A DNA stretch of 64,000 nt. Origin: Acinetobacter larvae. Its GTDB lineage: Bacteria; Pseudomonadota; Gammaproteobacteria; Pseudomonadales; Moraxellaceae. The stretch is taken from the NCBI RefSeq assembly GCF_001704115.1, contig NZ_CP016895.1, positions 3,100,001-3,164,000 on the forward strand, read 5' to 3'. This document shows positions 47,937-58,294 of this stretch, in pieces. The translations under genes and the position numbers were made by a program. Position 1 is the stretch's first letter. The number at the start of each line of letters is the position of its first letter. The notes under the pieces were generated by a model that was given only the letters and a program-made list of their open reading frames with translations, was not told where the DNA came from and searched no databases.

Positions 47937-48620
47937 CTACATCTCTGCATATTTTTTCAAAACATAGCTATAGTTCGGTGCAGGATAACGTTTGCTAAAG
48001 AAATCATGATTTAGCTGGTTGACGTTTAAGGTCTTCTCTATATTTAAACGCAATTCTAAACGCTCATTGACGCTATAAAATAATTCAGCCCCTTCCACCA
48101 AATGAATCACCAGCTCCTTGTGCTGCTCATCATAATTCCATGAATCTTTTCGATAAGATTTAATGGTACCAATCTGACCGCTGTACAAACGCCCTAAATG
48201 GATAATCGTGCGATGTGCTGTGCCATCAGGACGCAAATTGAGGATATATTCTACATAACCCTGATTACAGGCAATGAATTCGTCGCTACATGGAATAAAG
48301 GTATGATAACGACCAATATACTTCACTTCCTCTGCACTTAAACGACCTTGTCGGTAACTATGTTCTTGTTGCGGTGGTGGAGAAGCATATTGCCCCACAA
48401 CATCTGTCAGACGCATACCTTGCTCAACATCATCCCCGTCGCCACTTGCATACGCTTGATTATGCTCGACCAATTCGCTCGCTGCATGATCACTGTGTTG
48501 TATAGAGAAATCTTGTACATCATTAGACCAATAATTATCACAAGCACTCAATAACAACATACTGAGTAGACTGCTGATCGCTACTTTAGAATTAACTTGC
48601 AAATAATTGAGATTTATCAT
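47937..48620 (-). CDS. Putative lipoprotein of unknown function
   Basis: 227 aa. A lipoprotein signal peptide with lipobox LLSAC gives an acylated C27; the next residues DNYWSND carry Asp at +2, which in enterics favours inner-membrane retention. The mature part is polar with a beta-rich second half (YVEYILNLRPDGTAHRTIIH, YRKDSWNYDEQHKELVIHLV), reminiscent of a lipocalin-like or DUF-type periplasmic domain, but I do not recognise a family. SD GAAAG is near the start. Isolated between the tRNA pair and a divergent PspC-domain gene. Confidence 0.8.
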   Translation of the reverse strand: MINLNYLQVNSKVAISSLLSMLLLSACDNYWSNDVQDFSIQHSDHAASELVEHNQAYASGDGDDVEQGMRLTDVVGQYASPPPQQEHSYRQGRLSAEEVKYIGRYHTFIPCSDEFIACNQGYVEYILNLRPDGTAHRTIIHLGRLYSGQIGTIKSYRKDSWNYDEQHKELVIHLVEGAELFYSVNERLELRLNIEKTLNVNQLNHDFFSKRYPAPNYSYVLKKYAEM

Positions 48621-48891
48621 CTTTCGCTATTCAGCCACCATGATTACAACGATCAGCTCAACGCTGGGTACATATTATTGATTTTCTTGTAAATAATAAT
48701 CCACACTGTGACATACTTACAGAAATACAAAGCTTACTACATCACATTTTTACATCGATAGACAATAACTTATTTTAAATTTGACACATTTTTTTGTGAA
48801 AAACTTTAAATTACAGATGACAGCACCATCTATACAATATGTTGAATATCTTAATTGTGCTTATATTTCCCCCAAAGCTATGGAGTACCAC

Positions 48892-49149
48892 ATGAATCAA
48901 GTTGGTTTATATCGTTCGCAACGGCAGAAAATCATTGCTGGCGTGATGGGCGGAATAGCAGAGCGGTTTAATTGGAATGCCAATCTACTACGCCTTGTGT
49001 TTGTTGCCGTATCTATTTTAAGTGCAGGTTTTCCAGGTATTTTAATTTATCTTATTCTTTGGTTTATTATGCCGCAGCGTAGAACCCAAGCAAATCTATC
49101 AGAAGATTCTCAACGCCCTATGCGTACCATATATGAGAATAAGCATTAA
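48892..49149 (+). CDS. Small PspC-domain membrane protein
   Basis: 85 aa from ATG 48892, chosen for its GGAG 9 nt upstream; an upstream TTG-initiated extension to 48781 is not supported. The PspC domain is GLYRSQRQKIIAGVMGGIAE then RFNWNANLLRLVFVAVSILS, with one long hydrophobic helix and GILIYLILWFIMPQ. PspC proteins sense envelope stress in Psp systems, but many stand-alone PspC-domain proteins are of unknown role. No pspA is nearby. Confidence 0.88.
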   Translation: MNQVGLYRSQRQKIIAGVMGGIAERFNWNANLLRLVFVAVSILSAGFPGILIYLILWFIMPQRRTQANLSEDSQRPMRTIYENKH

Positions 49150-49151
49150 AA

Positions 49152-49178
49152 AAACGCATCCCGGAGAAGGATGCGTTT
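49152..49178 (+). terminator. Hairpin after the PspC-domain gene
   Basis: aaacgcatcc / ggatgcgttt stem starting three nt past the stop; the T tract is short (TTTAAAC), so terminator strength is uncertain. Confidence 0.6.
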
Positions 49179-49258
49179 AAACGAGATGACCTCATGAAGG
49201 TAACCAGCAATATGCTACTGCCTCGACATGACTGCCTGACTGAGCAAGCGCAGACGGA

Positions 49259-49729
49259 CTAAGCTGGCGATGCTTCTGCAACCCGTTGCCATTGTACCGC
49301 AATGGCAACACCAGCATCTTTTAATAAACGATACACAGGGCAGCGTGCTGCAACACGTTGTTGTAACGCTTCAAAACGCGCATCAGTTTCATCGGTATCA
49401 AGTACAATACTAAATGCGATTTTTTGAAAATGTGGTGAAATGCCACTTTGCCCCATTAGACCACGTAAATCCACTTCAGCATCACAATCAAAAGACAGCC
49501 CTGTAAATTTAAAATCAATTTCTTTAGCAATCAAGGGAATCATCACTGCATGACAACCGTTTAATGCAGCAAGTATATATTCTAAAGGGTTGGCACCTTG
49601 ATCTTGACCACCCAACACTTGCGGTTCATCCATCATCACTGGCGCGAACTGACGGATCTGGGAACTTGAGGCAACACCACCACGCCATGTTGTTGCTGCA
49701 TTCAATTGTAAAATATTTGCGTTTGCCAT
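49259..49729 (-). CDS. OsmC/Ohr-family thiol peroxidase-like protein
   Basis: 156 aa. The two family cysteines are present: C59 in AALNGCHAVMIP and C130 in VAARCPVYRLL. DEPQVLGGQDQGANPLEYILA matches the OsmC core. Members reduce organic hydroperoxides, though this YhfA-like branch is poorly characterised. Monocistronic and divergent from glyQ. Confidence 0.9.
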   Translation of the reverse strand: MANANILQLNAATTWRGGVASSSQIRQFAPVMMDEPQVLGGQDQGANPLEYILAALNGCHAVMIPLIAKEIDFKFTGLSFDCDAEVDLRGLMGQSGISPHFQKIAFSIVLDTDETDARFEALQQRVAARCPVYRLLKDAGVAIAVQWQRVAEASPA

Positions 49730-50037
49730 GCGGTTTAATCATGAAAAATGAAATGATTTTTGATACTAAGCCAAGATCGCCCTATTCCAAATCATCTTTT
49801 TATATAAGCATATAATTTTACCAAAGATTCAAAATGCTATCGTGCCGATGCAAGTGCAATGAAGACGCAGCTGATCAGTGCACGCCCCTGTCAGTTCTCT
49901 GTAGAAATCACCTTTCTTCGACTAGATTGTGTAGCAGAAGTTAAATCGCTATGTTTTCAGCAACAAGCCTTTGCCAGTACTGGCTAAAATCCTTATACTT
50001 GAACACAATTTTTTTCTCATTTTAAAGTGGATGCACC
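49730..50037. other. Intergenic region between the OsmC-family gene and glyQ
   Basis: About 310 bases with no supportable ORF or RNA gene. It should hold divergent promoters; no clear motif was assigned. Confidence 0.5.
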
Positions 50038-51015
50038 ATGAGTCGCGCCATATCGCAGATTGATACCTTTCAAGGCTTAATTCTAGCCTTACAAAATTAT
50101 TGGGCTGAACAAGGCTGTGTCGTTTTACAACCTTATGACATGGAAATGGGAGCAGGCACCTTTCATACTGCAACCTTTTTACGTGCTTTAGGACCTGAAA
50201 CTTGGAATGCGGCTTATGTTCAACCTTCTCGCCGTCCCAAAGATGGACGCTATGGTGAGAACCCAAACCGTCTACAGCATTATTATCAATTTCAAGTGGT
50301 GCTCAAACCCAACCCAGATCATATCCAACAGCTGTATTTAGATTCCCTAAAAGCAATTGGTATTGATCCATTGGTTCATGATATCCGCTTTGTTGAAGAT
50401 AACTGGGAATCTCCAACACTTGGCGCTTGGGGCTTAGGTTGGGAAGTTTGGTTAAACGGTATGGAAGTCACACAGTTTACCTACTTCCAACAAGTGGGCG
50501 GTGTCGAGTGCTACCCTGTAACAGGAGAAATCACTTACGGTCTAGAACGTCTTGCCATGTATTTACAAGGTGTAGACTCAGTCTATGACTTGGTTTGGAC
50601 CAAAGGCCAATTTGGCACGGTCACCTATGGTGATGTATTCCACCAAAACGAAGTAGAACAATCAACCTACAACTTTGAATATGCGCCTGTTGCTGAGCTC
50701 TTCAAACTCTTTGACTTCTATGAAACTGAAGCCAATCGCTTGATTGAAGCAAAACTGCCCTTGCCGGCCTATGAGCAAGTTATTAAAGCATCACATAGCT
50801 TTAACCTACTCGATGCCCGTGGGGCAATTTCGGTGACTGAACGTCAACGTTATATTTTACGCGTGCGTACTCTAGCCCGTGCCATTGCGCAAAGTTATGT
50901 GCAAGCGCGTGCCGAACTCGGTTTCCCGATGGCACCGGCTGAATTACGTGATGAAGTTCTTGCCCAACTTAAAGCACAAGCTGATGCTGATGCAGCCAAA
51001 GCGGAGAAAAACTAA
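50038..51015 (+). CDS. glyQ: Glycyl-tRNA synthetase alpha subunit
   Basis: 325 aa, the catalytic alpha subunit of the bacterial alpha2beta2 enzyme. Hallmarks: [59 protein letters not shown] and [19 protein letters not shown]. The C-terminal tail is Ala/Lys-rich. Followed at once by glyS (one base between stop and start), so translation is probably coupled. Confidence 0.98.
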   Translation: MSRAISQIDTFQGLILALQNYWAEQGCVVLQPYDMEMGAGTFHTATFLRALGPETWNAAYVQPSRRPKDGRYGENPNRLQHYYQFQVVLKPNPDHIQQLYLDSLKAIGIDPLVHDIRFVEDNWESPTLGAWGLGWEVWLNGMEVTQFTYFQQVGGVECYPVTGEITYGLERLAMYLQGVDSVYDLVWTKGQFGTVTYGDVFHQNEVEQSTYNFEYAPVAELFKLFDFYETEANRLIEAKLPLPAYEQVIKASHSFNLLDARGAISVTERQRYILRVRTLARAIAQSYVQARAELGFPMAPAELRDEVLAQLKAQADADAAKAEKN

Positions 51016-51016
51016 C

Positions 51017-53086
51017 ATGACTCAACATACTGTTTTATTCGAATTAGGCTGTGAAGAACTCCCCCCAAAAAGCTTAAAAAAACTACGTGATGCATTACGT
51101 GACGAAGTCATACAAGGCTTAAACGATGCAGCATTAAAATTTACTCGTATTGAAGCCTATGCAGCACCACGTCGTTTAGCCATTAAAATTATTGACGTCG
51201 ATGGCGCACAAGCGGATTCACAAAAACGTTTTGATGGTCCAGCGCTCCAAGCAGCCTATGACGCTGACGGTCAACCGACCAAAGCACTGGAAGGCTTTAT
51301 GCGTGGTCAAGGCATTGGCGTTGAACAAGTGAGTACCTTCCAAGCCGGTAAAGTTGAAAAAGTTTGCTATTACAAAGACATCAAAGGGCAAAGCCTCGAC
51401 GCACTCTTGCCTGAAATTTTACAACACGCTTTAGATCACTTGCCTATTGCCAAACGCATGCGCAGTGCAGCCAGCCGTACTGAATTTGTACGTCCTGTCA
51501 AATGGGTACTATTGCTCAAAGATGCTGACGTCATTCCAGCAAACATTCAAGATCATCGCGCTGACCGTTTCAGTTATGGTCACCGCTTCCATGCACCAGA
51601 GGCGATTGAGCTCAAACATGCCAATGATTATCTTGACGCGTTACGCGATGCGAAAGTCATTGCTGACTTCGATGAGCGTCAACAGATCATTGATAAGCAA
51701 ATCCAAGCATTGTCAGATGAAGTCAACGCAACTGCAATCGTACCAGACGACTTAAGAGATGAAGTAACCGCCTTGGTAGAATGGCCGGTTGCCTTACGTG
51801 CCAGCTTTGAAGAACGCTTCTTGGCTGTTCCACAAGAAGCCTTGATTACCACCATGCAGGATAACCAAAAGTATTTCTGTCTGGTTGATCAAGCACATAA
51901 ATTACAACCTTATTTTATTACCATCTCTAATATTGAGTCGAAAGACCCACAACAGATTATTGAAGGCAATGAAAAAGTGGTGCGCCCTCGTTTGTCTGAC
52001 GCGGAATTTTTCTTTTTACAAGATCAGAAACAAGCTTTGGCAAGTCGCAAAGACAAATTGGCAAACATGGTTTTCCAAGCGCAATTGGGCAGCTTATGGG
52101 ATAAATCACAGCGTATCGCCAAATTGGCTGTAGCACTAAGCCCATTTACGCATGCAGATGCCCAATATGCTGAACGTGCTGCGCTGCTGGCAAAATGTGA
52201 TCTTACCTCAGAATTAGTCGGTGAATTCCCTGAATTACAAGGCATTGCGGGTACTTATTACGCACGGCTCGAAGGTGAAAATGAAGAAGTCGCCCAAGCT
52301 TTAGGGGAGCAATATCTGCCTAAGTTTGCAGGCGATGTATTACCGCAAACTCAAACCGGAACCACCATTGCCCTTGCCGATCGCTTAGATACGTTGGTCG
52401 GTATTTTTGCCATTGGTCAAGCGCCTACTGGTTCTAAAGATCCTTTTGCATTACGTCGTTCTGCGATTGGTATTTTACGTTTAGTGATTGAAAATCAAAT
52501 CGAAGCCTCTATTGAGCAGTTGATTGATGCCACAATTGATAGCTATGGCAGCATCATTCAAGATCCTGCCAAAACACGTCAAGATGCCGTGGCATTCTTA
52601 GAAGGTCGTTATCGTGCCAAATATGAAGACCAAGGCGTTGCAGTAGATGTGATCCAAGCGGTACAAGCCTTGGCACCAAAATCACCACTTGATTTTGATA
52701 AACGCGTCAATGCGGTCAATCATTTCCGTAAGCTTGCTGAAGCACAAGCATTGGCAGCAGCCAATAAACGCGTTGCCAATATTTTAGCCAAAGAGACAGC
52801 CCCATCAGGCGCAGTCGATGAAAGCTTATTGCAAGAAGCAACTGAACAAGCGCTTTATGCCGAGCTACAACAATTAAGCCCGATCGTACAGCCCTTGCTT
52901 GCAGCCAAAGACTATACCGCAGCACTGTCTAAACTGGCAGCCTTACGTACCCCGATCGATGCTTTCTTTGACCATGTCATGGTGATGGCGGAAGATCCGG
53001 CACTCAAAGCCAATCGTCTACGAATCTTGGTGCAATTACGTGCTCTATTTATGAGTGTTGCTGATATTTCGGTACTACAACACTAA
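51017..53086 (+). CDS. glyS: Glycyl-tRNA synthetase beta subunit
   Basis: 689 aa from ATG 51017. The open frame extends upstream into glyQ, but [20 protein letters not shown] is the standard N terminus. Further signatures are [47 protein letters not shown] and the C-terminal anticodon-binding (DALR-like) domain ending in [20 protein letters not shown]. It recognises the tRNA. Followed by a strong terminator. Confidence 0.98.
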   Translation: MTQHTVLFELGCEELPPKSLKKLRDALRDEVIQGLNDAALKFTRIEAYAAPRRLAIKIIDVDGAQADSQKRFDGPALQAAYDADGQPTKALEGFMRGQGIGVEQVSTFQAGKVEKVCYYKDIKGQSLDALLPEILQHALDHLPIAKRMRSAASRTEFVRPVKWVLLLKDADVIPANIQDHRADRFSYGHRFHAPEAIELKHANDYLDALRDAKVIADFDERQQIIDKQIQALSDEVNATAIVPDDLRDEVTALVEWPVALRASFEERFLAVPQEALITTMQDNQKYFCLVDQAHKLQPYFITISNIESKDPQQIIEGNEKVVRPRLSDAEFFFLQDQKQALASRKDKLANMVFQAQLGSLWDKSQRIAKLAVALSPFTHADAQYAERAALLAKCDLTSELVGEFPELQGIAGTYYARLEGENEEVAQALGEQYLPKFAGDVLPQTQTGTTIALADRLDTLVGIFAIGQAPTGSKDPFALRRSAIGILRLVIENQIEASIEQLIDATIDSYGSIIQDPAKTRQDAVAFLEGRYRAKYEDQGVAVDVIQAVQALAPKSPLDFDKRVNAVNHFRKLAEAQALAAANKRVANILAKETAPSGAVDESLLQEATEQALYAELQQLSPIVQPLLAAKDYTAALSKLAALRTPIDAFFDHVMVMAEDPALKANRLRILVQLRALFMSVADISVLQH

Positions 53087-53102
53087 TCTAGTGCAATAGC
53101 AG

Positions 53103-53127
53103 AAGACCCCGACTTGGGGTCTTTTTT
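53103..53127 (+). terminator. Intrinsic terminator of glyQS
   Basis: AAGACCCC / GGGGTCTT with a 5-nt loop and six Ts, 17 nt past the stop. Confidence 0.92.
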
Positions 53128-53224
53128 ATGTAATATATGAATGTCTTTCAGTTCACACTGGTTTTATTTAACTCAGTTCATTGTTATGCTGCGCTAGAAC
53201 TATTAAGCGTTATAGGTTGAACCC

Positions 53225-53626
53225 GTGACTCATTTTTTTAAATATACAAAAATCGTTTTCCCTTGGTGCGCGATATTATTATTGAGTGCTTGCCAGAATA
53301 TGCCATTATCCTCTTCATCTAAACCCATTGTTCTAGAACAACATCAGAATATTGCGGTAGAGCCAGAAACCCAAAATAATACCGTTCAACTCCTTAAATA
53401 TCCGCAGCACTGTAGTGTTAAATTTACCGGCTACTTTAACAACTTTGAAGTCACTGAGTATTGGATTTTAGAGCAAGGTCAATTAAGCCGCGCATTTACC
53501 CAAAACTCTCTCGATCAAACTCAGCATAATTTTGATATCAAAGATCCGATGCAACAAAATAATTTTAATCATCTACTGAAAAATTTCAGTGCCAAACATC
53601 TACAACAATGTCTGGATTTAAAATAA
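53225..53626 (+). CDS. Small putative lipoprotein, unknown function
   Basis: 133 aa with a GTG start. The signal peptide ends in lipobox LLLSAC (C23), followed by QNMPLSSSS, so probably outer-membrane sorted. The mature part has two cysteines (HCSVKF and QCLDL at the C terminus) that could form a disulphide. No family recognised. Start choice is uncertain: SD is weak, but the signal peptide requires this N terminus. Confidence 0.7.
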   Translation: MTHFFKYTKIVFPWCAILLLSACQNMPLSSSSKPIVLEQHQNIAVEPETQNNTVQLLKYPQHCSVKFTGYFNNFEVTEYWILEQGQLSRAFTQNSLDQTQHNFDIKDPMQQNNFNHLLKNFSAKHLQQCLDLK

Positions 53627-53728
53627 AAAGACCCGCGATAAGATCAATAGGATTTTGCCCCATTAAGCTTTAAACATGGCTGGTTAGACTTTGAGCATGG
53701 CTGTAAAAACTTGAAAAAAGCTTAACAT

Positions 53729-54136
53729 TTAACGGCTTATTTTTTGCTGACGACTACGGCGAAAAGCAATAAAAATGGGGGCAAACCACAAGAGCAAGAG
53801 TAAAAATAGCACAATAAATCCCACAATCCTCTCAACCAACAGATTGCTGATCATGGGTATAAGAGAATTTAAAAGTGATTCATGCCCACCGAGAAACGCA
53901 CAAAAGATAATACCCAGATGAGAAATCACAATCGGCATGGGAGAAAGTGGCGTACGTAAATTTACCCGCAAATAATAAAATGTGGGCAATAAATAAATCC
54001 CTATCAAAAGGATACCTATTGATATTTGAAAGAATGGATGATGTATTATTGGTAGATCTCCACCACAACCACATGCCCAACTGGGTTGCAGCAATAGACT
54101 CACCATAGCGAGTAGAATAATTTTTATTTTATGCAT
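53729..54136 (-). CDS. Small membrane protein of unknown function
   Basis: 135 aa. N-terminal signal-like segment (IILLAMVSLLLQPSWA) followed by CGCGG, then about three transmembrane helices (FFQISIGILLIGIYLLPTFYY, SHLGIIFCAFLGG, GFIVLFLLLLLWFAPIFIAF) and a basic C terminus. SD AAGAAG upstream. Convergent with the preceding lipoprotein gene; function unknown. Confidence 0.75.
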   Translation of the reverse strand: MHKIKIILLAMVSLLLQPSWACGCGGDLPIIHHPFFQISIGILLIGIYLLPTFYYLRVNLRTPLSPMPIVISHLGIIFCAFLGGHESLLNSLIPMISNLLVERIVGFIVLFLLLLLWFAPIFIAFRRSRQQKISR

Positions 54137-54179
54137 AAACTTCTTCTTTAATTTATGTGAGTAAACGCTATGCTACTTT

Positions 54180-54213
54180 TAATGCATATGATCGACTAAT
54201 GCATATGATCGAC
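54180..54213. repeat. 17-bp direct repeat, two perfect copies
   Basis: taatgcatatgatcgac occurs twice in a row, followed by a degenerate third copy (ttatgttatcgac), between divergent genes. Confidence 0.8.
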
Positions 54214-54337
54214 TTATGTTATCGACCGTCATCGATAATATGTTAAAACTTACACAATGCAAAATTTTTCAGTTTAAAATAACAATCGATAATTTAATCA
54301 TTTTCCCCTCTTTCACTCCTATAGAGATCACTCAGCC

Positions 54338-55018
54338 ATGGCATGGATCAAACTTAGTTTAGGCACGATGTTATGTGTCAGCAGCATACAACTCTATGCA
54401 AACACCACCGCTTCAGTCCCTCCTGTCCATAGCGCTGAGGCTGAGCAAAAGACCACGCCACCTTATGGTGACAATCCTAATATTTTTAAAGTATTGGCGT
54501 ATAAAACAGGGCAAAAAATTCATAAAACAGCAGATCAGGTTGGTGAAGCCACCGAACAAGGCATTGAAAAAGTTAAACCTAAAGTTGAAGAAGCAATTGA
54601 TGCTGTGACGGGTAGTCATAGCGCAGGCAAAGCACCGATCGAACGTAAAAGTTTAAGTCAATCTTCTAGCAACAATACCCCGAGTACTGCCTCAGCCACG
54701 GTAATGTCACCCACAACACCAACAACCTCATCCGTGACAACCCATACAATTACTGAACAACCCGCTGAAATACAACGTATTCCACAGCAGAACAGCACAG
54801 ATACTGAACCAGCTAAATTAGATCATGAACAGACAACACCACCGACTCAACAAACCGATCAGCAACCCAATCAACAACCCAGTAATGATGCTCCTCAAGC
54901 GGACACAGCTCCAGCATCGCCAAACGCAGTACCTACGCAAAAACCAATCGTACATGGAATAACAGAACAATCGGATAATGCAAAACCGAACAATAGGCTT
55001 GAAGTCATCTCACTTTAA
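54338..55018 (+). CDS. Exported Pro/Gln/Thr-rich protein of unknown function
   Basis: 226 aa. Signal peptide MAWIKLSLGTMLCVSSIQLY with probable cleavage after YA (residue 21). Residues ~45-90 form an amphipathic, charged segment (KTGQKIHKTADQVGEATEQG) that could be a short coiled coil. From ~105 on it is low complexity, rich in Thr, Pro, Gln and Asn, ending in NRLEVISL. This layout suits a periplasmic or envelope linker protein, but no family is recognised. Confidence 0.7.
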   Translation: MAWIKLSLGTMLCVSSIQLYANTTASVPPVHSAEAEQKTTPPYGDNPNIFKVLAYKTGQKIHKTADQVGEATEQGIEKVKPKVEEAIDAVTGSHSAGKAPIERKSLSQSSSNNTPSTASATVMSPTTPTTSSVTTHTITEQPAEIQRIPQQNSTDTEPAKLDHEQTTPPTQQTDQQPNQQPSNDAPQADTAPASPNAVPTQKPIVHGITEQSDNAKPNNRLEVISL

Positions 55019-55197
55019 TATGTTCAGCTCAAAGCACTCAAGCTGAATATATTTTTAAGCGATGACTCAAATATCTGTTGACGGAATGACTTAATCCATT
55101 CTTTGACTAAATCTGCTGCTATCGACTTAGCTGCTCCACTGCGATGCATTCGGCAAAGTCATCGCCAGTAAATCACTATATAGTAAATTGCTATGTC

Positions 55198-56481
55198 TTA
55201 GATGAGTTCAGCACTGAATGGCTCATGATAAAACTTGGCATCTTCCACGATATCTTCTGATTCAAACTGACAATATCCTTGTGTATTACACGCGAGGTTA
55301 AATTGTTTATAGCTGAGCACATAATAGTCTGAATATTTTTTGACAATAATCGGATGTAATCCAGTCGTTAGCACTGCATCTGTTTTCAGTAATTTAAAAA
55401 TACGGCGATCATTCATAGCAACATAATAACTCTCCCCTTGTATATCGACTTGTGCCAAACCCGTCGCTTTAATAATCAGAGGAATAATATATTTACCATT
55501 GAGGTCAACAACCTGTTGTGGGTAGCTTTCTATTTTTTGACTGATTAAATTGAAAACCAACACTTGCCCTTGTGCATCATAAAGCTGATTTTTTTGCTGC
55601 TGTGGCAGATCAATATTAATACCCAGCTTTTCTAAATCTTGCTGATCAACTTGTTTATGTGCCAATAAAATACGGGTAATACGTTGTTTGAGTTGATTAT
55701 CAAAAAATTGCGCATCTAACTGCATATCGAGATTTTTAAGAATGTCGCCGAGTGCGTGATAATGCTGACCTAATAAACGTGCGATAACACCACGATAATA
55801 AAATTTATTGCTTTTCTTGACCTGACGAATTTGCCGATAAAAATAATGCTCATCCCAAGTATGTTCAATAAAATCATGCAGCAAGGCAGAGTTCGCCAAG
55901 ACCGCTATCACATCATGCCCCGTATGCGGCACATGTAAATGTTTCAACTGCGGAATAAGGGGTTTAATTTTTAAATAATGCTCTCGATCTTCAGCATAAT
56001 AAGGATCATAGAGAATGATATATTCACAGTCAGCATCGATATCTTCTGCTTGAATGCGCATATTATGATTGAGTTCAGGGTCATAAAAACCATGATAACG
56101 GCTATCCACCACTTCAGTCGGATCGATAGAATATTGTGGCACCATGGCAATAACGCGTTGCATCTGTAAAGCTTTGGCATATTTGATCGCTGCATAAGCG
56201 CCCATAGAACCGCCATAACCCACGCGATACGAATACTGCTGCAAAATATCCAGCACATGCGGTAGCATGGCTTGCATACTGGCTGCTGGATACCATGATT
56301 TCTGTTTAGGCATAATCCCTAATGCCGCATAACCATATTTGAACAATGATTTTTCTGCATTAATCATGGTTCCTTTGGCACGCGTAATCAAATCACCAAA
56401 AGAAATGACCAATGTGGATGTGTGCGCTTTTAAGTAAATGACGCGAATATGTTCATCTTCAAATATTATTTGCTTATCCAT
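55198..56481 (-). CDS. Alpha/beta-hydrolase-like protein with an unknown C-terminal domain
   Basis: 427 aa from ATG 56481 (a GTG two codons upstream is possible). No signal peptide. The N-terminal half looks like an alpha/beta-hydrolase fold: a nucleophile elbow YRVGYGGSMGAYAAIKYAKA (GGSMG, with Ser as nucleophile), then ILYDPYYAEDREH and HVPHTGHDVIAVLANSALLH, where the Asp and His could complete a triad. The second half (~215-427) is mixed helix and beta with several Tyr-rich strands and resembles no domain I know. An esterase, acyltransferase or glycan-linked role is possible but unproven. Alone between a convergent exported-protein gene and a divergent methyltransferase gene. Confidence 0.72.
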   Translation of the reverse strand: MDKQIIFEDEHIRVIYLKAHTSTLVISFGDLITRAKGTMINAEKSLFKYGYAALGIMPKQKSWYPAASMQAMLPHVLDILQQYSYRVGYGGSMGAYAAIKYAKALQMQRVIAMVPQYSIDPTEVVDSRYHGFYDPELNHNMRIQAEDIDADCEYIILYDPYYAEDREHYLKIKPLIPQLKHLHVPHTGHDVIAVLANSALLHDFIEHTWDEHYFYRQIRQVKKSNKFYYRGVIARLLGQHYHALGDILKNLDMQLDAQFFDNQLKQRITRILLAHKQVDQQDLEKLGINIDLPQQQKNQLYDAQGQVLVFNLISQKIESYPQQVVDLNGKYIIPLIIKATGLAQVDIQGESYYVAMNDRRIFKLLKTDAVLTTGLHPIIVKKYSDYYVLSYKQFNLACNTQGYCQFESEDIVEDAKFYHEPFSAELI

Positions 56482-56804
56482 TGCCACACCGAAAAAAGAC
56501 GGAAAATGCTTTTCTTCACTTCAACCTATGCTTCACAACAAACACAGGGCGAAAAGCTCTATTCTAACCCCGTCAGTCTGAGACAAAAGCACATTATATT
56601 CCAGTTTTAATCCACACCCTGTCGCTACACGCTATTTGTTTAAATGCTAAACATTTGTTTTAAATCTGCTTATCATCACAATTTATCCTTTATTTTGCAT
56701 TAAATTGTACAGTGTGATTCAACAATATTTAAACAAAACTGCTGGACGAGATCCGATTTAATTCGTTAATTTAAGCACTTAGAATGAGATAGGTGGTTTT
56801 GCAT
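56482..56804. other. Divergent intergenic region
   Basis: About 320 bases, AT-rich in the middle (56630-56730), no ORF or RNA gene supported. It presumably contains promoters for both flanking genes. Confidence 0.5.
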
Positions 56805-57584
56805 ATGTCTGAAACAATTCATCACGCAGCACAGGCGGGTTTTTCCAGCCATGCCCAGCAATATCAACTGGCGCGACCGCATTATCCTGAACAAATTGTT
56901 GCTTGGCTTAAACAGCACATCGCACTTGATCGTCACAGTACGGTGGTGGATGTTGGCTCGGGCACTGGCAAATTTTTACCCTATTTACAGCAATCTCAAG
57001 CAAAAGTTATCGCAGTAGAACCGATTGCAGAAATGTTACAACAATTACAACAAGCACATCCAGACATTACTGCTTATCAAGCCGACAGCCAACATCTGCC
57101 CTTCGCCGATGCGACGGTTGACTTAATTAGTTGTGCGCAATCTTTTCATTGGTTTGACAACATTGCCACCTTACAAGAATTTCATCGTATTTTAAAACCC
57201 CAAGGGCATTTGTTATTGGTTTGGAATCAGCGTGATATCAGCGTACCTTGGGTGCAAGCTCTGGCTGAACAAATTGCACAATATGAAGCCGATACGCCGC
57301 GCTATCACAGCGAAAACTGGAAAAAAGTTTTCCAACAACAAGACTTTTTTCAGGCACTAGGCAGCAGTCATTTTGCTTTATATCATGAAGGTCGCGTTCA
57401 GGATGTGGTCAGTCAGCGTTTATTATCGACCAGTTTTATTGCCGCCATGCCGCAAGCTCAACAGCAGCAACTCAAACAACAGTTTGAAAGCATAGTACAG
57501 CACTATACCCAGCAAGGTCCTGAAGATCAGATTGCCTTCCCCTATACCACTTATCTTTATCACTTCCAAAAAACCGAATCCTAA
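56805..57584 (+). CDS. SAM-dependent class I methyltransferase
   Basis: 259 aa from ATG 56805, preferred over the GTG at 56793 because AGGTGG lies 8 nt upstream. Motif I is VVDVGSGTGKFLPYL, the acidic end of strand 2 is VIAVEPIAEML, motif II is HLPFADATVDLISCAQSFHW, and motif III is LKPQGHLLLVWNQRD. FHWFD is typical of the Methyltransf_11 group related to small-molecule methyltransferases such as trans-aconitate or ubiquinone/menaquinone types. Substrate unknown. The lipoprotein gene begins 17 bases later, so the two may be cotranscribed. Confidence 0.87.
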   Translation: MSETIHHAAQAGFSSHAQQYQLARPHYPEQIVAWLKQHIALDRHSTVVDVGSGTGKFLPYLQQSQAKVIAVEPIAEMLQQLQQAHPDITAYQADSQHLPFADATVDLISCAQSFHWFDNIATLQEFHRILKPQGHLLLVWNQRDISVPWVQALAEQIAQYEADTPRYHSENWKKVFQQQDFFQALGSSHFALYHEGRVQDVVSQRLLSTSFIAAMPQAQQQQLKQQFESIVQHYTQQGPEDQIAFPYTTYLYHFQKTES

Positions 57585-57601
57585 CACTCTGGAGTAATGT
57601 C

Positions 57602-58117
57602 ATGCGTCCAAAATATGCTGCACGCTTAATCAGCAGCCTTGCACTGAGTTTAATCCTGCTTACAGGATGCAACCCCAAAGATGCATCTGATTCAGCAGCA
57701 GATAAAAGTAGTGCCAGTGCCGCAATCAAAGATTTTCAGCAAACAGCAGATGATCCGCATGACATTGCACAATTAATTCAATTTGAAAAGCAAATTAAAA
57801 ATTTGACCCATGATATTGAAAAAGACTTACAGTTATTGGCAGAGCAGCAAAAAATGAGTCAAGAACTGCTACAACAACGCCAGCATGACTTTATTTTATC
57901 TGCACTAAACCTACTGAAATCACTAGATTTAAGAACTGAGCAAGGGCGTTATATCCAAGCTTTATATGCCACCCACTGGGATGAACAGCTACATCATTTT
58001 TCAGAGAATCCAACACCAGTCAGCAACAGCGCAAATCTTTCCGCCTTCACCACAGGAGATGCCCAGCAACAAGCACATCAACAATTACAAAAATGGCAAT
58101 CGCAACAGAAAAAATAA
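57602..58117 (+). CDS. Putative lipoprotein with helical, Gln-rich mature part
   Basis: 171 aa. Lipobox LLTGC (C23) after a clear signal peptide. The mature part is Gln/Lys-rich and helical (IAQLIQFEKQIKNLTHDIEK, LLAEQQKMSQELLQQRQHDF), likely a coiled coil. SD CTGGAG is 8 nt upstream. No family recognised. Probably in one transcript with the methyltransferase gene. Confidence 0.8.
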   Translation: MRPKYAARLISSLALSLILLTGCNPKDASDSAADKSSASAAIKDFQQTADDPHDIAQLIQFEKQIKNLTHDIEKDLQLLAEQQKMSQELLQQRQHDFILSALNLLKSLDLRTEQGRYIQALYATHWDEQLHHFSENPTPVSNSANLSAFTTGDAQQQAHQQLQKWQSQQKK

Positions 58118-58224
58118 ACCTGATTCCATTGATTATTCTCTTGCTCAGGCTGGCATGCGTCAGCATTCAAGATGGTATGATTCTGGGTTCATAGCACTAG
58201 GCTAAGTCTAAGAATGTACAGCAA

Positions 58225-58253
58225 AATGCCCTGATCATTGTGATCAAGGCATT
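58225..58253. terminator. Hairpin between convergent genes
   Basis: aatgccctgatca / tgatcaaggcatt with one mismatch and a 3-nt loop. On the minus strand TTTT follows, so it may terminate the 58295-58942 gene and, more weakly, the lipoprotein gene. Confidence 0.65.
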
Positions 58254-58294
58254 AAATCTTACATACATCCTAAAAGAGCAGATCGCGGCTTAAA

